Source: Bradyrhizobium sp. 186 (GTDB lineage Bacteria; Pseudomonadota; Alphaproteobacteria; Rhizobiales; Xanthobacteraceae). Taken from it: a stretch of 64,000 bases of DNA. The stretch lies in NCBI RefSeq assembly GCF_023101685.1, contig NZ_CP082164.1, positions 5,456,001 to 5,520,000 on the forward strand, read 5' to 3'. Numbering within the stretch: the stretch's first letter is position 1; each line of letters begins with the position of its first letter. Under the pieces are notes generated by a model, which had not been told where the DNA came from, made no database searches, and saw nothing but the letters and a program-made list of their open reading frames with translations. Positions 8,003 to 15,988 of the stretch are shown piece by piece. Both the position numbers and the translations under genes were made by a program.

Positions 8003-8373
8003 TGCTCCGCCTCCTCCGCCAGGACGGCCCAGCACTCTTCCTGGCTCCATTCACACGGCCCTTCGAAGTTGCGCATTGCGAGCCGGAGGTGTTGGTCGCA
8101 ACGCAAAGAAGCCCGCAGCTCGTCCTCACGACGGGCGCGCGCGTCGGCCCGCATGGCCGTGTCCAGCTCGACCAGCACCGCCATCAGCCGGCGTGCCTCA
8201 CGGCGCCGGGCCTCCAAGTCCGGCAAGCGGCCGAGGCCCTTGCAGCCGTTGTCGAACTGCTCAAAGAGAGCGTCCAGGGCGGCTTTACGCAAGGCGCGGC
8301 GGACTGTTTGCCGGTCAAGCTCCAGCATGTCAGCCGCGCCGAACGCGGAAACCAGCTTCACGTTGAACTCCAT
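7999..8373 (-). CDS. Hypothetical protein, probable DNA-binding terminase-small-subunit-like
   Basis: The 124-aa product begins MEFNVKLVSAFGAADMLELD and continues RQTVRRALRKAALD, a plausible helix-turn-helix near residues 12-35. An Arg/Asp-rich helical segment follows (LEARRREARRLMAVLVELD). It ends in ATGA overlap with the next gene. The start codon lies just downstream of a repeat-rich regulatory region (8474-8603). The terminase comparison rests only on helical arrangement and is weak. Confidence 0.55.
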   Translation of the reverse strand: MEFNVKLVSAFGAADMLELDRQTVRRALRKAALDALFEQFDNGCKGLGRLPDLEARRREARRLMAVLVELDTAMRADARARREDELRASLRCDQHLRLAMRNFEGPCEWSQEECWAVLAEEAEQ

Positions 8374-8473
8374 CTGTCGTCGTTGTTGCCCTTGGAAAGT
8401 TCCATCGCTAGGCAGCCCGGGCGCTGTCGCCCGACCCGCATCGGCGGGCCATTCCCAAGGACCCGACCGATTT

Positions 8474-8603
8474 TGCCGAACCTCTTATTTTCGATCTCCG
8501 CGCCTTACCACCACCCCCACCCCTCAAGAGGGGGGTGGGGGTTCGGCAAGGCTTGTGCCCTACTGCCCCACTCGTGCCGAACCTCGGGTTCGGCAGTTCG
8601 GCG
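8474..8603. repeat. Iterated 9-bp motif TGCCGAACC around a C/G-rich hairpin
   Basis: Four exact copies of TGCCGAACC or its complement lie at 8474-8482 (+), 8540-8548 (-), 8575-8583 (+) and 8587-8595 (-), with a partial fifth at 8596-8603. The first pair encloses a C-run/G-run hairpin near 8510-8541. The second pair forms a small palindrome. The array fills the 298-bp gap between two leftward element genes, so it may be an operator or iteron set. The G-rich strand could also form a quadruplex. Confidence 0.55.
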
Positions 8604-8671
8604 CGGGGCGGCTTGTCAAAGCGGATATTTGGTGTCGTCACCGGCGCTGTTTCTCTGTGTTGCGATTTGGA

Positions 8672-9379
8672 TCAGCGATCATCGATTTCTTGGGCCATCA
8701 GTTGCAGACGCATTGACGCCGTCTCCAGCGCCTGCACGACACAGCCGTGGCTCTCTTCATCGACAGGGTGTTCGGCGTGCCATGACTTGATGCGCTCGCA
8801 GAATTCCAGGGTGTAGTTTAGCAGCTCGGTGTGGAACGCGCCCGCCTGCTTGATGACGTTCATGTCGATCTTCGGCGGCTTCGGCAGCTTGCGCGGCTCC
8901 GGCTGCGCCGGGTTGGCATGCTGCTGCTTCGGCTCAGGCATCTTGCGCGCCTTGCCGTCCTTGCCGATGCGCTTTTCAACTGGGGAATGATCCCCAGTTC
9001 GCGCGCGGGCTTTCGCGACAGTCTTATGATCGACTCCGATCTCTTCCGCGATGGCGCGATCCGATTTCTGCGGATGCGCTGCAATCGCGGCCTTCGCGAC
9101 CTTGTGCGCAGGCACGTAGGTCATCAGCTTTTCAAGCTCTTTGCGCTCGCGGTCGAAATAGTCCGAAGCGAACTTCCACCAATCCTGACCGTCAGCTTCG
9201 ACGCGTTGGCGCAGCGTGACGAGCATCTCGCCCGCCTCGATGCGGTGGTTGCGCGCGTCGTTGTCGTTCTGGTCTGCAAGCCGCAGCTTGATGTTGATCG
9301 CCTTCGCGACATCCTTGAGCGGAGCAGTCTCGCGCTGCGCGACCACTTGCTTCAACGCGACGACGTTGGGGATTGCCAT
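8672..9379 (-). CDS. HTH-containing hypothetical protein of the integrative element
   Basis: The 235-aa protein starts MAIPNVVALKQVVAQRETAP. Residues about 105-125 (KSDRAIAEEIGVDHKTVAKAR) form a clear helix-turn-helix resembling the ParB/KorB or phage replication-regulator type. A charged, proline-rich linker (about residues 130-175) leads to a C-terminal helical domain. It lies 47 bp beyond the primase-helicase gene, in the same orientation. A role in regulation or replication of the element is inferred from position. Confidence 0.65.
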   Translation of the reverse strand: MAIPNVVALKQVVAQRETAPLKDVAKAINIKLRLADQNDNDARNHRIEAGEMLVTLRQRVEADGQDWWKFASDYFDRERKELEKLMTYVPAHKVAKAAIAAHPQKSDRAIAEEIGVDHKTVAKARARTGDHSPVEKRIGKDGKARKMPEPKQQHANPAQPEPRKLPKPPKIDMNVIKQAGAFHTELLNYTLEFCERIKSWHAEHPVDEESHGCVVQALETASMRLQLMAQEIDDR

Positions 9380-9426
9380 CCTTCACTCTCCAATGATGAT
9401 TTGCGGCAGATCAGGAACAAGTTGTC

Positions 9427-11630
9427 TCACTCGACCATCTCCGCCAGTCTGACGAACTTCTTGATCTCCCGCTTGTCGGTCTCTCCATCGACCACGACCA
9501 GCGACCCCGCTTTGATCCAGTACTCGATGAGCTGGCGGACCGCGGCCTTCTCAGCCTTGTTGTCGAGGTCGTATCCGAGCGCCTTGGCGATTGCCCGCCC
9601 CACCCACTGCTTGGCTTGAGGATCAGCCCGCCAGTTGCCCGCCCGAATTGCGGCGGCAACCAGCTCGAAGTCGCGGCCCGTCAATCCCTGGGTCGCATCG
9701 GGCCAATTCCACTTCGTCACCACGCCGATGCTATCTCCACCGGCATCGCCGAGGGGGCCATTGCCGAGGTCGACGGATGCCAGCTTGTACCAGTCACTCT
9801 TGTCGGCGGGTGGCGCGAGGTTGTTCTTGTCCAGGTAGGTGCGAAAGTAGAGACGACGGTTGTCGGTGCCGGAGTCCTTTGCCTGCTGCTCCGTCATGCG
9901 ATTGATCACCCGCACCATGCGGCAGGCGTCGCCAAACGACCCGCCACCGCGCGCGCTTTCGACCGTGATCTCCTGTTCTCCCTTGCGAACATGATGGACC
10001 AACTCGACCGCGCAGTTGGCGGCATCGGCGACGCGAGCCCACTCTTTCGTGACGGCGTCAATGGCGTTGTTGTCATTCTCAGTCACGCGATGGCAACTGA
10101 CGAAGGGTCGATGATCAGGACATCAATCGCGCGTGCCTTGAGCTGGGCAATCAGGGCGTCGACAAGTGGGCGGTAGATGACCACTCCATTGCGCTGCATC
10201 TCAGCAATCACCAATGGCTGCTCCCGGCCGCTGTCGAGGAACAGGCGATCTCCGATATTCTCGGCCGTCAGATTGTAATGCTTGGCGGTGGCCTGGATAC
10301 GGCGCGCCATTTCTTCGCGCGGGTCCTCCAGGCTCCAGAGCCAGACCCGCATCTGCGGAGTCTGGACCCCCAGCAGCGCCGTGCCCGATACCATCGACAG
10401 AACCTCGGTAACCTCCAAAGCGGTTTTCCCAACGCCGCCCGGCGCGATGGTTGCGGTCACATACTTGCGGATGAGCCTGCGTCCATAGAGAAACTCACGC
10501 GGCGGGATTGCCTCCGGTGCAGTCCAGCCATAGGGCGTCGCGATGATCGAGGAGCGCTTCTGCTGCACCGACGCGTTGACCGTGCGCTCTTCAGCCTCGC
10601 TGCGGTCCGCCTCCCGCCTCTGCGCCTGGAACTCGTCCCACCTTTTGTTGACGAGCCGCCCGATGTCGGGGTCATCAAACCCCTTCTTGCAGGCACTGCC
10701 GATGATCATCTGAATGCCAAACGGGTCATACCCGCGCACGAGGAGTTCCCAGGTGACGGCGAGCAGATCATTGTGCCAGCCCTCTCCATTGCCATTCTGG
10801 TGCTTCTCAAGCAGGGCTCGCATGTCGCCATCGGTCAGGCGGCCGGCTTCCCGCATCTGCTCGTCCGCGTAACGCTGGAAGGGGTCAAAGTGGTTATCAG
10901 TCTGCCCCCCGCCAGCAGAGTCACTCTTGCCAGCGCCAGAGGCCGCCGACTTCGGGTCCGCTCGGTGCAGGGCGCACAATCTCTCCGCCGAATAGGAAGG
11001 CGCCGTAGCGTTGATGTGCAGCGTCGTCAGTTCGACGGCATAGCCGTTGTTGACCTTCTCCGGCGAGGGATAGTTGAATGCTCCCGGGATGCGCATGATG
11101 CGATCCCCATTCTGCACCTTGTCGCCGTCGAAGAGGTCGCGTAGCGCGGTGGTCGTCTTCTCCAGCTTGGCAATCTCAGCGATCGGCTGGTCGAGCTTGA
11201 TCCAAATCTGGATGCGCGTGTGGGGGGCAGTGCCGGTGGTGTGCACCATGTCAGGCTTGAGATGGTCACGTCTGCAAATGGCCCTGGCCCGCTCGTAGCC
11301 GCCTGTATCGTCAATGTCGATCCAGACGTGGGAGGCTACATAGAAATGCGCTTTGCCGGCACGCCCCTCTTTCGGCCTTTCGCCGTGACGCAGAGCAGCG
11401 CCAACGTAGCAGTTGTAGCCGCGACAGTTCATGTTCACGACGTATTTGACGATGGGCGGGATGTCGTGCGCGGAGAAAAACTGCCACGCGATCGTTTTGT
11501 CGGGCCGGATGCAAACGATCTCAATCCATGCATCGGGGTATGCGCGCACGAAATCCGGCGCGAACAGCATGTAGAGGAACGCGCTGATCACGTCGGCAGC
11601 CGGTTTGAGGATTTGCGCTTGCGCGTTCAC
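9427..11630 (-). pseudogene. RepA-like primase-helicase (AAA_25), frameshifted
   Basis: Two abutting frames encode one protein. The upstream part (GTG 11630, VNAQAQILKPAADVISAF) has a RepB/AEP-like primase segment (HVWIDIDDTGGYERARAIC, RIMRIPGAFNYPSPEK). A RecA-like ATPase follows with Walker A (IAPGGVGKTALEV) and Walker B (IDVLIIDP), after which the frame ends at 10083. The downstream frame resumes FVSCHRVTENDNNAIDAV and ends at 9427 with a winged-helix-like tail. Adding one C to the three-C run at 10105-10107 fuses them as IDPFVSCHRVTENDNN. The product would unwind and prime the element's DNA. As written the ATPase is split at Walker B. Confidence 0.8.
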
Positions 11631-11769
11631 GACTAGCGATCTCCCGCCAGTGCGGAAAGATCGCGGCCTGCTTGCGCCCACGCGGGCGCGCTGGTATCCG
11701 TGAGAAACATCTTAAAAATCCGTGAGTGTATGATGGAGAGGCGGCTTGTGGCGGGCCGCTTTTCTACGG
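11631..11769. other. Intergenic between the primase-helicase and HTH genes
   Basis: This 139-bp gap holds an upstream in-frame extension of the helicase ORF, which I do not accept because GTG 11630 fits the family start. No other feature was identified. Confidence 0.4.
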
Positions 11770-12018
11770 CTACGACACGCCTTGGTGCGACGCCCGCGCC
11801 GCATTCTCGCGGGCACGTCGCCAATCCGCGGCAGCCTCGCGCGAGATCAAAACGCGCGTGCCGACATTGAACGTCACGGGCATGAGGCCCTGCGGCTTCA
11901 ATTTGTAAAAGAGCTGCGGGCTGATGCGGTGGCGGGCGCAGAACTCTTCGACGCTGTAAGCGTCGGCGGCATCCACTGCATTGAATTGTTTACGGCCAGT
12001 AACTTCCGGGCGCGCCAT
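11770..12018 (-). CDS. Excisionase-like helix-turn-helix protein
   Basis: The 82-aa protein contains YSVEEFCARHRISPQLFYKL (about residues 21-40), a MerR/Xis-type winged helix-turn-helix, then RVLISREAAADWRRAREN, typical of AlpA/excisionase-like proteins that bind near integrase att sites. It lies between the integrase and the replication genes, in the same orientation. Upstream are direct repeats (12043-12142) that could be its binding sites. A recombination-directionality role is inferred from context. Confidence 0.7.
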   Translation of the reverse strand: MARPEVTGRKQFNAVDAADAYSVEEFCARHRISPQLFYKLKPQGLMPVTFNVGTRVLISREAAADWRRARENAARASHQGVS

Positions 12019-12042
12019 TCCTTGTTCTCCGTGTCCATGTGT

Positions 12043-12142
12043 GGCTACGAGAACAATGAGCGATTTTCGCGATTTGAGAAGATAGATGTCAACAAGCGCG
12101 ATAGGCTACGAACAACCAAAATAGAGCCTACGAACAATCAAA
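12043..12142. repeat. Three direct repeats of GGCTACGAACAA type
   Basis: Related copies begin at 12043 (GGCTACGAGAACAA), 12104 (GGCTACGAACAACCAAA) and 12125 (AGCCTACGAACAATCAAA). The last two are spaced 21 bp apart, about two helical turns. They lie just upstream of the excisionase-like gene. They may be operator or Xis/integrase arm sites. Confidence 0.5.
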
Positions 12143-12331
12143 CCGAGTTAACAGGCAACTAGGTATCGACAACCGACCATACCGGACGCACTGCAAAGCA
12201 GTGGTTGGGAACCGGTCATGACGCCAACCGCTCAAGCGGAACGACATCTGCTGAGCGCAGCGCCGTCTCAATACCCGATTGGTCTTGCCAGCGTTCTCGG
12301 TGGAGGCGTGCGCCGTCCTGCGACAGTGCGG

Positions 12332-12364
12332 CTCGTCATCTCGTCATTTGACGACGATGACGAG
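12332..12364. repeat. Strong imperfect palindrome near the integrase 3' end
   Basis: CTCGTCATC (12332-12340) pairs with GATGACGAG (12356-12364), and the inner TCGTC pairs with GACGA around a four-base ATTT loop, with one bulged base. It may serve as a terminator for the leftward integrase transcript, though no U tract follows. Confidence 0.45.
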
Positions 12365-12475
12365 GTCGCCTTCCGCGCACGATCGCCTCGCTGACACCAA
12401 TTCGCTCAGCAATGGCGACGTATCGATCAACACCGCCCGCGTGAGCGTTTTGCGTGCCTCTGGTCTGGTTGTCAC
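12344..12475 (-). CDS. Possible 43-aa protein coupled to the integrase
   Basis: A GTG start at 12475 overlaps the integrase stop as GTGA, and the frame runs 43 codons to TGA at 12344. It reads VTTRPEARKTLTRAVLIDTS and ends CAEGDLVIVVK. Overlap coupling and even composition support it. Its short length, lack of family and location over a palindrome argue against. A competing frame (VDRYVAIAERIGVSEAIVRG) also looks protein-like but has no start. Confidence 0.3.
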   Translation of the reverse strand: MTTRPEARKTLTRAVLIDTSPLLSELVSARRSCAEGDLVIVVK

Positions 12476-13722
12476 GATGCCAACACGACGACGTTTTCGC
12501 CGCGCGGCGGCTCATCTTGCAGCAGTGCCTTGAGAGAGATGTCGTCGCTGTACTCGGTGATGTACTTCGAATAAGTCCGTTCGATCATGGCGACGCTGGT
12601 ATTGTGCAGCGACGCTACCAGCCTGATTGGAATATTTTGCAGCAGCATGCGCACGATGCTGGAATGCCGGAGCGCGTAGATCGTCACAATCGCAGGATCG
12701 AGCCCGATCGCGGTCACGATCTTATCGATCTGGCGATGATATGTCTGGCCCGGATTATCGCCCCATGGCGTACCGTCGCTCTGCAGGAACAGCGGCGCGT
12801 CATCAGCGCGACCCTTCGCTCCCTCTCGCAGCTTGGCCGCGAGCTGCACGCTGATTGGCACGCTATAACGTTCGTATTTCTTCTTGGCCCGATTGCGTCC
12901 GCCGCCCTTGGCTGATTTCGGCATCGACAGTTTCGGCCGCACCGGATGGGCGTCCAGATCGGCGACGCGCAAGCGTACGGCTTGGCTCGGCCGCGCGCCA
13001 GTGATCGCCAGCGTATCGACTATCAACCCGAGCTTGTGATCGAGCGCGTAAGCGGTCTCAACAAATGCTCGCACTTTCTGGTCAGAGAGGATCACGTTGC
13101 GGGCTTCCTGCGCATCCGGCAAACCGGCAAGACCCACGTCCCATGCTTGCTTGTTCTGAATGCGCTGATCGTGCTGCGCAGCAAGCTCCAGAGCGGCGCA
13201 CAGGCAGCCGCAGAGTCGATTGATTGTCGAGGGAGCCATCTTGGTCAACAGGCCGTCGCGCCATTTCCGCAACTCGTTCGAGGTGAGTAGGGCGACCGGC
13301 TTGGCGAGCAGCACGGACGTGAGGTGCAGGCGAGGCCATCGTGCGTTGTAGGGATTGGAGCTGCGCGCCTTGAGATCGGATTCATAGGCCGTGAGGGCGC
13401 CGTCCAGGGTGATGGGTGCATTGTCCCCGGTGCCATGATCACCACGCGCCAATTGTTTGGCGGCGTCCTGCGCCTCATAGAATGTCAGGACATTCTTGCT
13501 GTCGCTGTCCGCGTAGTCGTCGGCGTCGGCGATGCGCTTGGTCCAGTAGGCACCATGACCGTCGCTCGCTTTCACCACCCATGTGCCGTTGGTGCGATTA
13601 CGCCGATAGAGCAGCGAGACGCCCCGCGCCAATGACGGACCGGGATAGGGCTTCCGACGAACCTGCAACTTCAAACGTGCGCTGCGGCTCTCCAGAGCGC
13701 TGTGACGGACCTTGCGTGCCAT
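12476..13722 (-). CDS. Tyrosine site-specific integrase of the first integrative element (stop at 12472)
   Basis: The product is 416 aa, with its stop codon at 12474-12472. The N-terminal arm-binding and SAM-like domain runs to about residue 210. The catalytic domain shows arginine in LAITGARPSQ, the His-x-x-Arg box variant YALRHSSIVRML, the second histidine position LHNTS and the nucleophile tyrosine in IERTYSKYITEY. It catalyses integration and excision of the element in 2.9-13.7 kb. It is outermost and transcribed inward, as is usual when attachment sites lie at 13.7-14.1 kb. No tRNA gene was found there. Confidence 0.88.
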
Positions 13723-13865
13723 GTGTGTCCCCGGTTTTGTCCCAATGGTGTGTGGGAAGGCGTAAGGAGGCGCATGGCATTATGTGGCGATTGTTGGCGG
13801 CGGATCAATAACTTAGACTTTCCATATACTTCTCTGCAATTCCATATGCATCATTATTTTCCCCT

Positions 13866-13980
13866 GCGCAGGGAAGGCCGGGATGTTTGGCTTTACCTGT
13901 ATGCCGCTGTGCAAACGTTTGTAGCGCATCTTTCGCACAGTGGACCGCGGGTGCCAGCCGGCGCCCGGCCTTCCCTGCGC
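13866..13980. repeat. Long inverted repeat with perfect 17-bp arms
   Basis: GCGCAGGGAAGGCCGGG (13866-13882) is perfectly complementary to 13964-13980. The enclosed 81 bp includes CTGTGC and GCACAG elements that could pair inside. The organisation resembles a dispersed Bradyrhizobium intergenic palindrome as I recall it, but copy number needs a genome search. Confidence 0.6.
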
Positions 13981-14097
13981 CCTCGGCATCTTCGAGGGCG
14001 ATGACACTGGCAAAGCTGGGGCGCGTTGTGCCGCGAGGAGGTGAAGGTGTGTCCGTGATTCAGACGCGAGTTGAAAACAATGTGCGTGCCTCACACT

Positions 14098-14186
14098 CCG
14101 TCATTGCGAGCGCAGCGAAGCAATCCAGACTGCCGTCGCGGAAAGATTCTGGATTGCTTCGTCGCAAGAGCTCCTCGCAATGACGG
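14098..14186. repeat. Dispersed palindrome CCGTCATTGCGAG...CTCGCAATGACGG
   Basis: The outer arms CCGTCATTGCGAG and CTCGCAATGACGG are perfect complements. The inner arms GAAGCAATCCAGA and TCTGGATTGCTTC also pair, giving a near-complete hairpin. This is the well-known rhizobial intergenic palindrome type. It lies just past the AAA ATPase stop. Confidence 0.7.
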
Positions 14187-14214
14187 CGGAGAGAACGGCC
14201 GTCGGCCGTATCCT

Positions 14215-15012
14215 TCATTCCGCCAGCGTCGCTTCCACGAACCCCCGCGGGTCCGCGCAAAACTCGCACATCACCCGGTAGTGGTCGGTCTGCTCGACCG
14301 TCACCGGCTCGAGTCCATATTTGCTCAGCCGCAGCAGCCGGGCATCGGGATAGGCCATCAGGATCGGAGCATGGGTTGCCATGATGACCTGGCAATTACC
14401 GGAAGCGTCCATGCGGCGCAGCAGCTTCAAGAATTCCATCTGACGCGCGGGCGACAACGCCGATTCCGGTTCGTCGAAGATGAAGATGCCCTGAGTCTGG
14501 CAGCGCTCTTCGAAGAAGGTGAGAAAGCCCTCGCCATGAGAGAAGGAGAGATAGTCGGGCGCCATTTGCGGGGCTTCGTCTGCCACCGCACCAAGGGCTT
14601 CCGCGGCTTGCACTGCGGAGCGATCGAGATATCTCGCTACCGTAAAGAACGTCTCCGCCCGGAAGAACCAGCCGTCGCTGACCTTCGGCAGCCAACCGGC
14701 CCGCAAGGCGGGCGACAACTCCTCGCCGGTAATTTCGATGCCGCCGTCGTCGATCCCCTGGTAGCCCTTGCGGCCGCCAGTCGCGTTAAAGCCCGCGAGC
14801 GCCGCGATGCCTTCGAGGATGGTCGATTTGCCGGTGCCGTTCTCGCCGACGATGATGGTGATGGCAGTATCGAAGCTCAGGTCGAACTCGTCCCTGAACA
14901 CGGGAAGGCAGAACGGATAGGCCTCCCAATCCTCGACCAGCGAACGATCGAGCCAGACGCGCCGCAGGTAAGGCGCAGGCAAAGTGGTTTGGCGACGTCG
15001 TTTCCGGCCCAT
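14215..15012 (-). CDS. Uncharacterised ABC/SMC-like AAA family ATPase
   Basis: This 265-aa ATPase has Walker A (GENGTGKST, about residue 55), an ABC-signature-like LSFSHGEGF, Walker B (GIFIFDEPESALS) and an H-loop (MATHAPIL). No coiled-coil arm or TOPRIM nuclease is visible, so it is a minimal AAA_21/AAA_23-type protein rather than OLD. ATG at 15012 (MGRKRRRQ) is preferred to 15039. It is probably cytoplasmic. Its substrate is unknown. It is commonly annotated simply as an AAA family ATPase in rhizobia. Confidence 0.75.
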   Translation of the reverse strand: MGRKRRRQTTLPAPYLRRVWLDRSLVEDWEAYPFCLPVFRDEFDLSFDTAITIIVGENGTGKSTILEGIAALAGFNATGGRKGYQGIDDGGIEITGEELSPALRAGWLPKVSDGWFFRAETFFTVARYLDRSAVQAAEALGAVADEAPQMAPDYLSFSHGEGFLTFFEERCQTQGIFIFDEPESALSPARQMEFLKLLRRMDASGNCQVIMATHAPILMAYPDARLLRLSKYGLEPVTVEQTDHYRVMCEFCADPRGFVEATLAE

Positions 15013-15118
15013 GTCCGTCCCCTGCTCCCTCCGACCCAAATTCGCCCTCGCGAACGTAACAGGAACATCGACTGCGTGGAAGTGGTATCTACGAACTCTG
15101 GCAAGCCCCGGTGGTGGC
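15013..15118. other. Intergenic gap
   Basis: About 106 bp between two leftward genes. No terminator was recognised. Confidence 0.3.
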
Positions 15119-15979
15119 CTACTCCAAGATCTCCAGCACCACCTCCATGGTCATCAGCACGGGATTGTCGCCGCGAACCAAGCGCCCCTCTGCGATGCCG
15201 CCGGTGTAGTCGATCAGGGCCACGTCGAGGGCGGCCTCCAGCGTACCCGAACTGCCTGGCGTGATCGTTCCGGCTGTTATGGCGAGCTCGGTGGCAAACG
15301 GCTCGGTCACGCCGCCATGGGTGAAGCGCGCGCCGATGGTCGAGCCGACACCGCCATGGATTTTGGCGCGCGCGATACCGTGCGCGCGGCAAAAGTCTTC
15401 GAGGCAGCCGGCAAAATCCTGGTTGGGGCGCAGCCGCAGCGCGAAGGCACGGCTGGTGGTTCGCGCGCGGGTCGCGGCCGACGCGACAGGGCCGAACAGC
15501 TTGAAGTTGGTCTCGGGATCCGGCTCGGCGGTAAACATCGCACCATCAACACCGAAGGCCTCGACCGCGAACGGCTCCGCGACGATGGTCTCATCCGGCA
15601 GCATGTGGCCGCCGCTGGCGCGGCCATCAGCCTCGGTCCAAAGCCCGTGGCAATGAAAGAACGGTGCGCCATCGCGCAGGCCCAGCGTCATGCTGCCGAG
15701 CTTCACGCGTGTCACGCCACCGGGCCGGAACGTCTCGCTGTAGAACGCGGCGTTCTCGTCTGTCTTCGACAGCGCCGGCATCACATAGCCGAATGGCCCG
15801 AGCGCGCCGTGCGTGAAGTTGAGCACGCCACCGGCAAATCCCTCCGCTGCAAAGCCGCGCCGTGCGGCTTCCAGCAGCGGCAAACCTGCTTGAAGCGTGA
15901 ACGAGAAGGCGCGTCCCTTCGCCTCCACCCATTGGATGCGTTCGGTGACCGGCGCGCCCGGCTGCTTGATGCTGCGCAT
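15119..15979 (-). CDS. PPC/DUF296 domain protein
   Basis: The 286-aa protein appears to contain two PPC-like (plant and prokaryote conserved, DUF296) units. The first ends around LGLRDGAPFFHCHGLWTEAD and GHMLPDETIV. The second has FALRLRPNQDFAGCLEDFCR, ARAKIHGGVGSTIGARF and LEAALDVALIDYTGG. DUF296 proteins form trimers, and their bacterial role is unclear. It sits 9 bp downstream of the acyl-CoA synthetase stop, so the two genes are likely co-transcribed and may share a pathway. Confidence 0.78.
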   Translation of the reverse strand: MRSIKQPGAPVTERIQWVEAKGRAFSFTLQAGLPLLEAARRGFAAEGFAGGVLNFTHGALGPFGYVMPALSKTDENAAFYSETFRPGGVTRVKLGSMTLGLRDGAPFFHCHGLWTEADGRASGGHMLPDETIVAEPFAVEAFGVDGAMFTAEPDPETNFKLFGPVASAATRARTTSRAFALRLRPNQDFAGCLEDFCRAHGIARAKIHGGVGSTIGARFTHGGVTEPFATELAITAGTITPGSSGTLEAALDVALIDYTGGIAEGRLVRGDNPVLMTMEVVLEILE

Positions 15980-15988
15980 GATCGGCGC

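Larger units (their letters stand above)
13723..14214. other. Intergenic with two dispersed palindromic repeats
   Basis: About 490 bp separate the integrase start from the AAA ATPase gene end. It contains the long inverted repeat 13866-13980 and the palindrome 14098-14186, with no coding signal. The attachment site of the first element is probably here or just left of here, but no matching direct repeat was recognised in the 2.9-4.8 kb region. Confidence 0.5.

Noticed and set aside
13723..14214. tRNA gene as attachment site for the first integrase
   Set aside because: No cloverleaf or T-arm sequence was recognised in the region.
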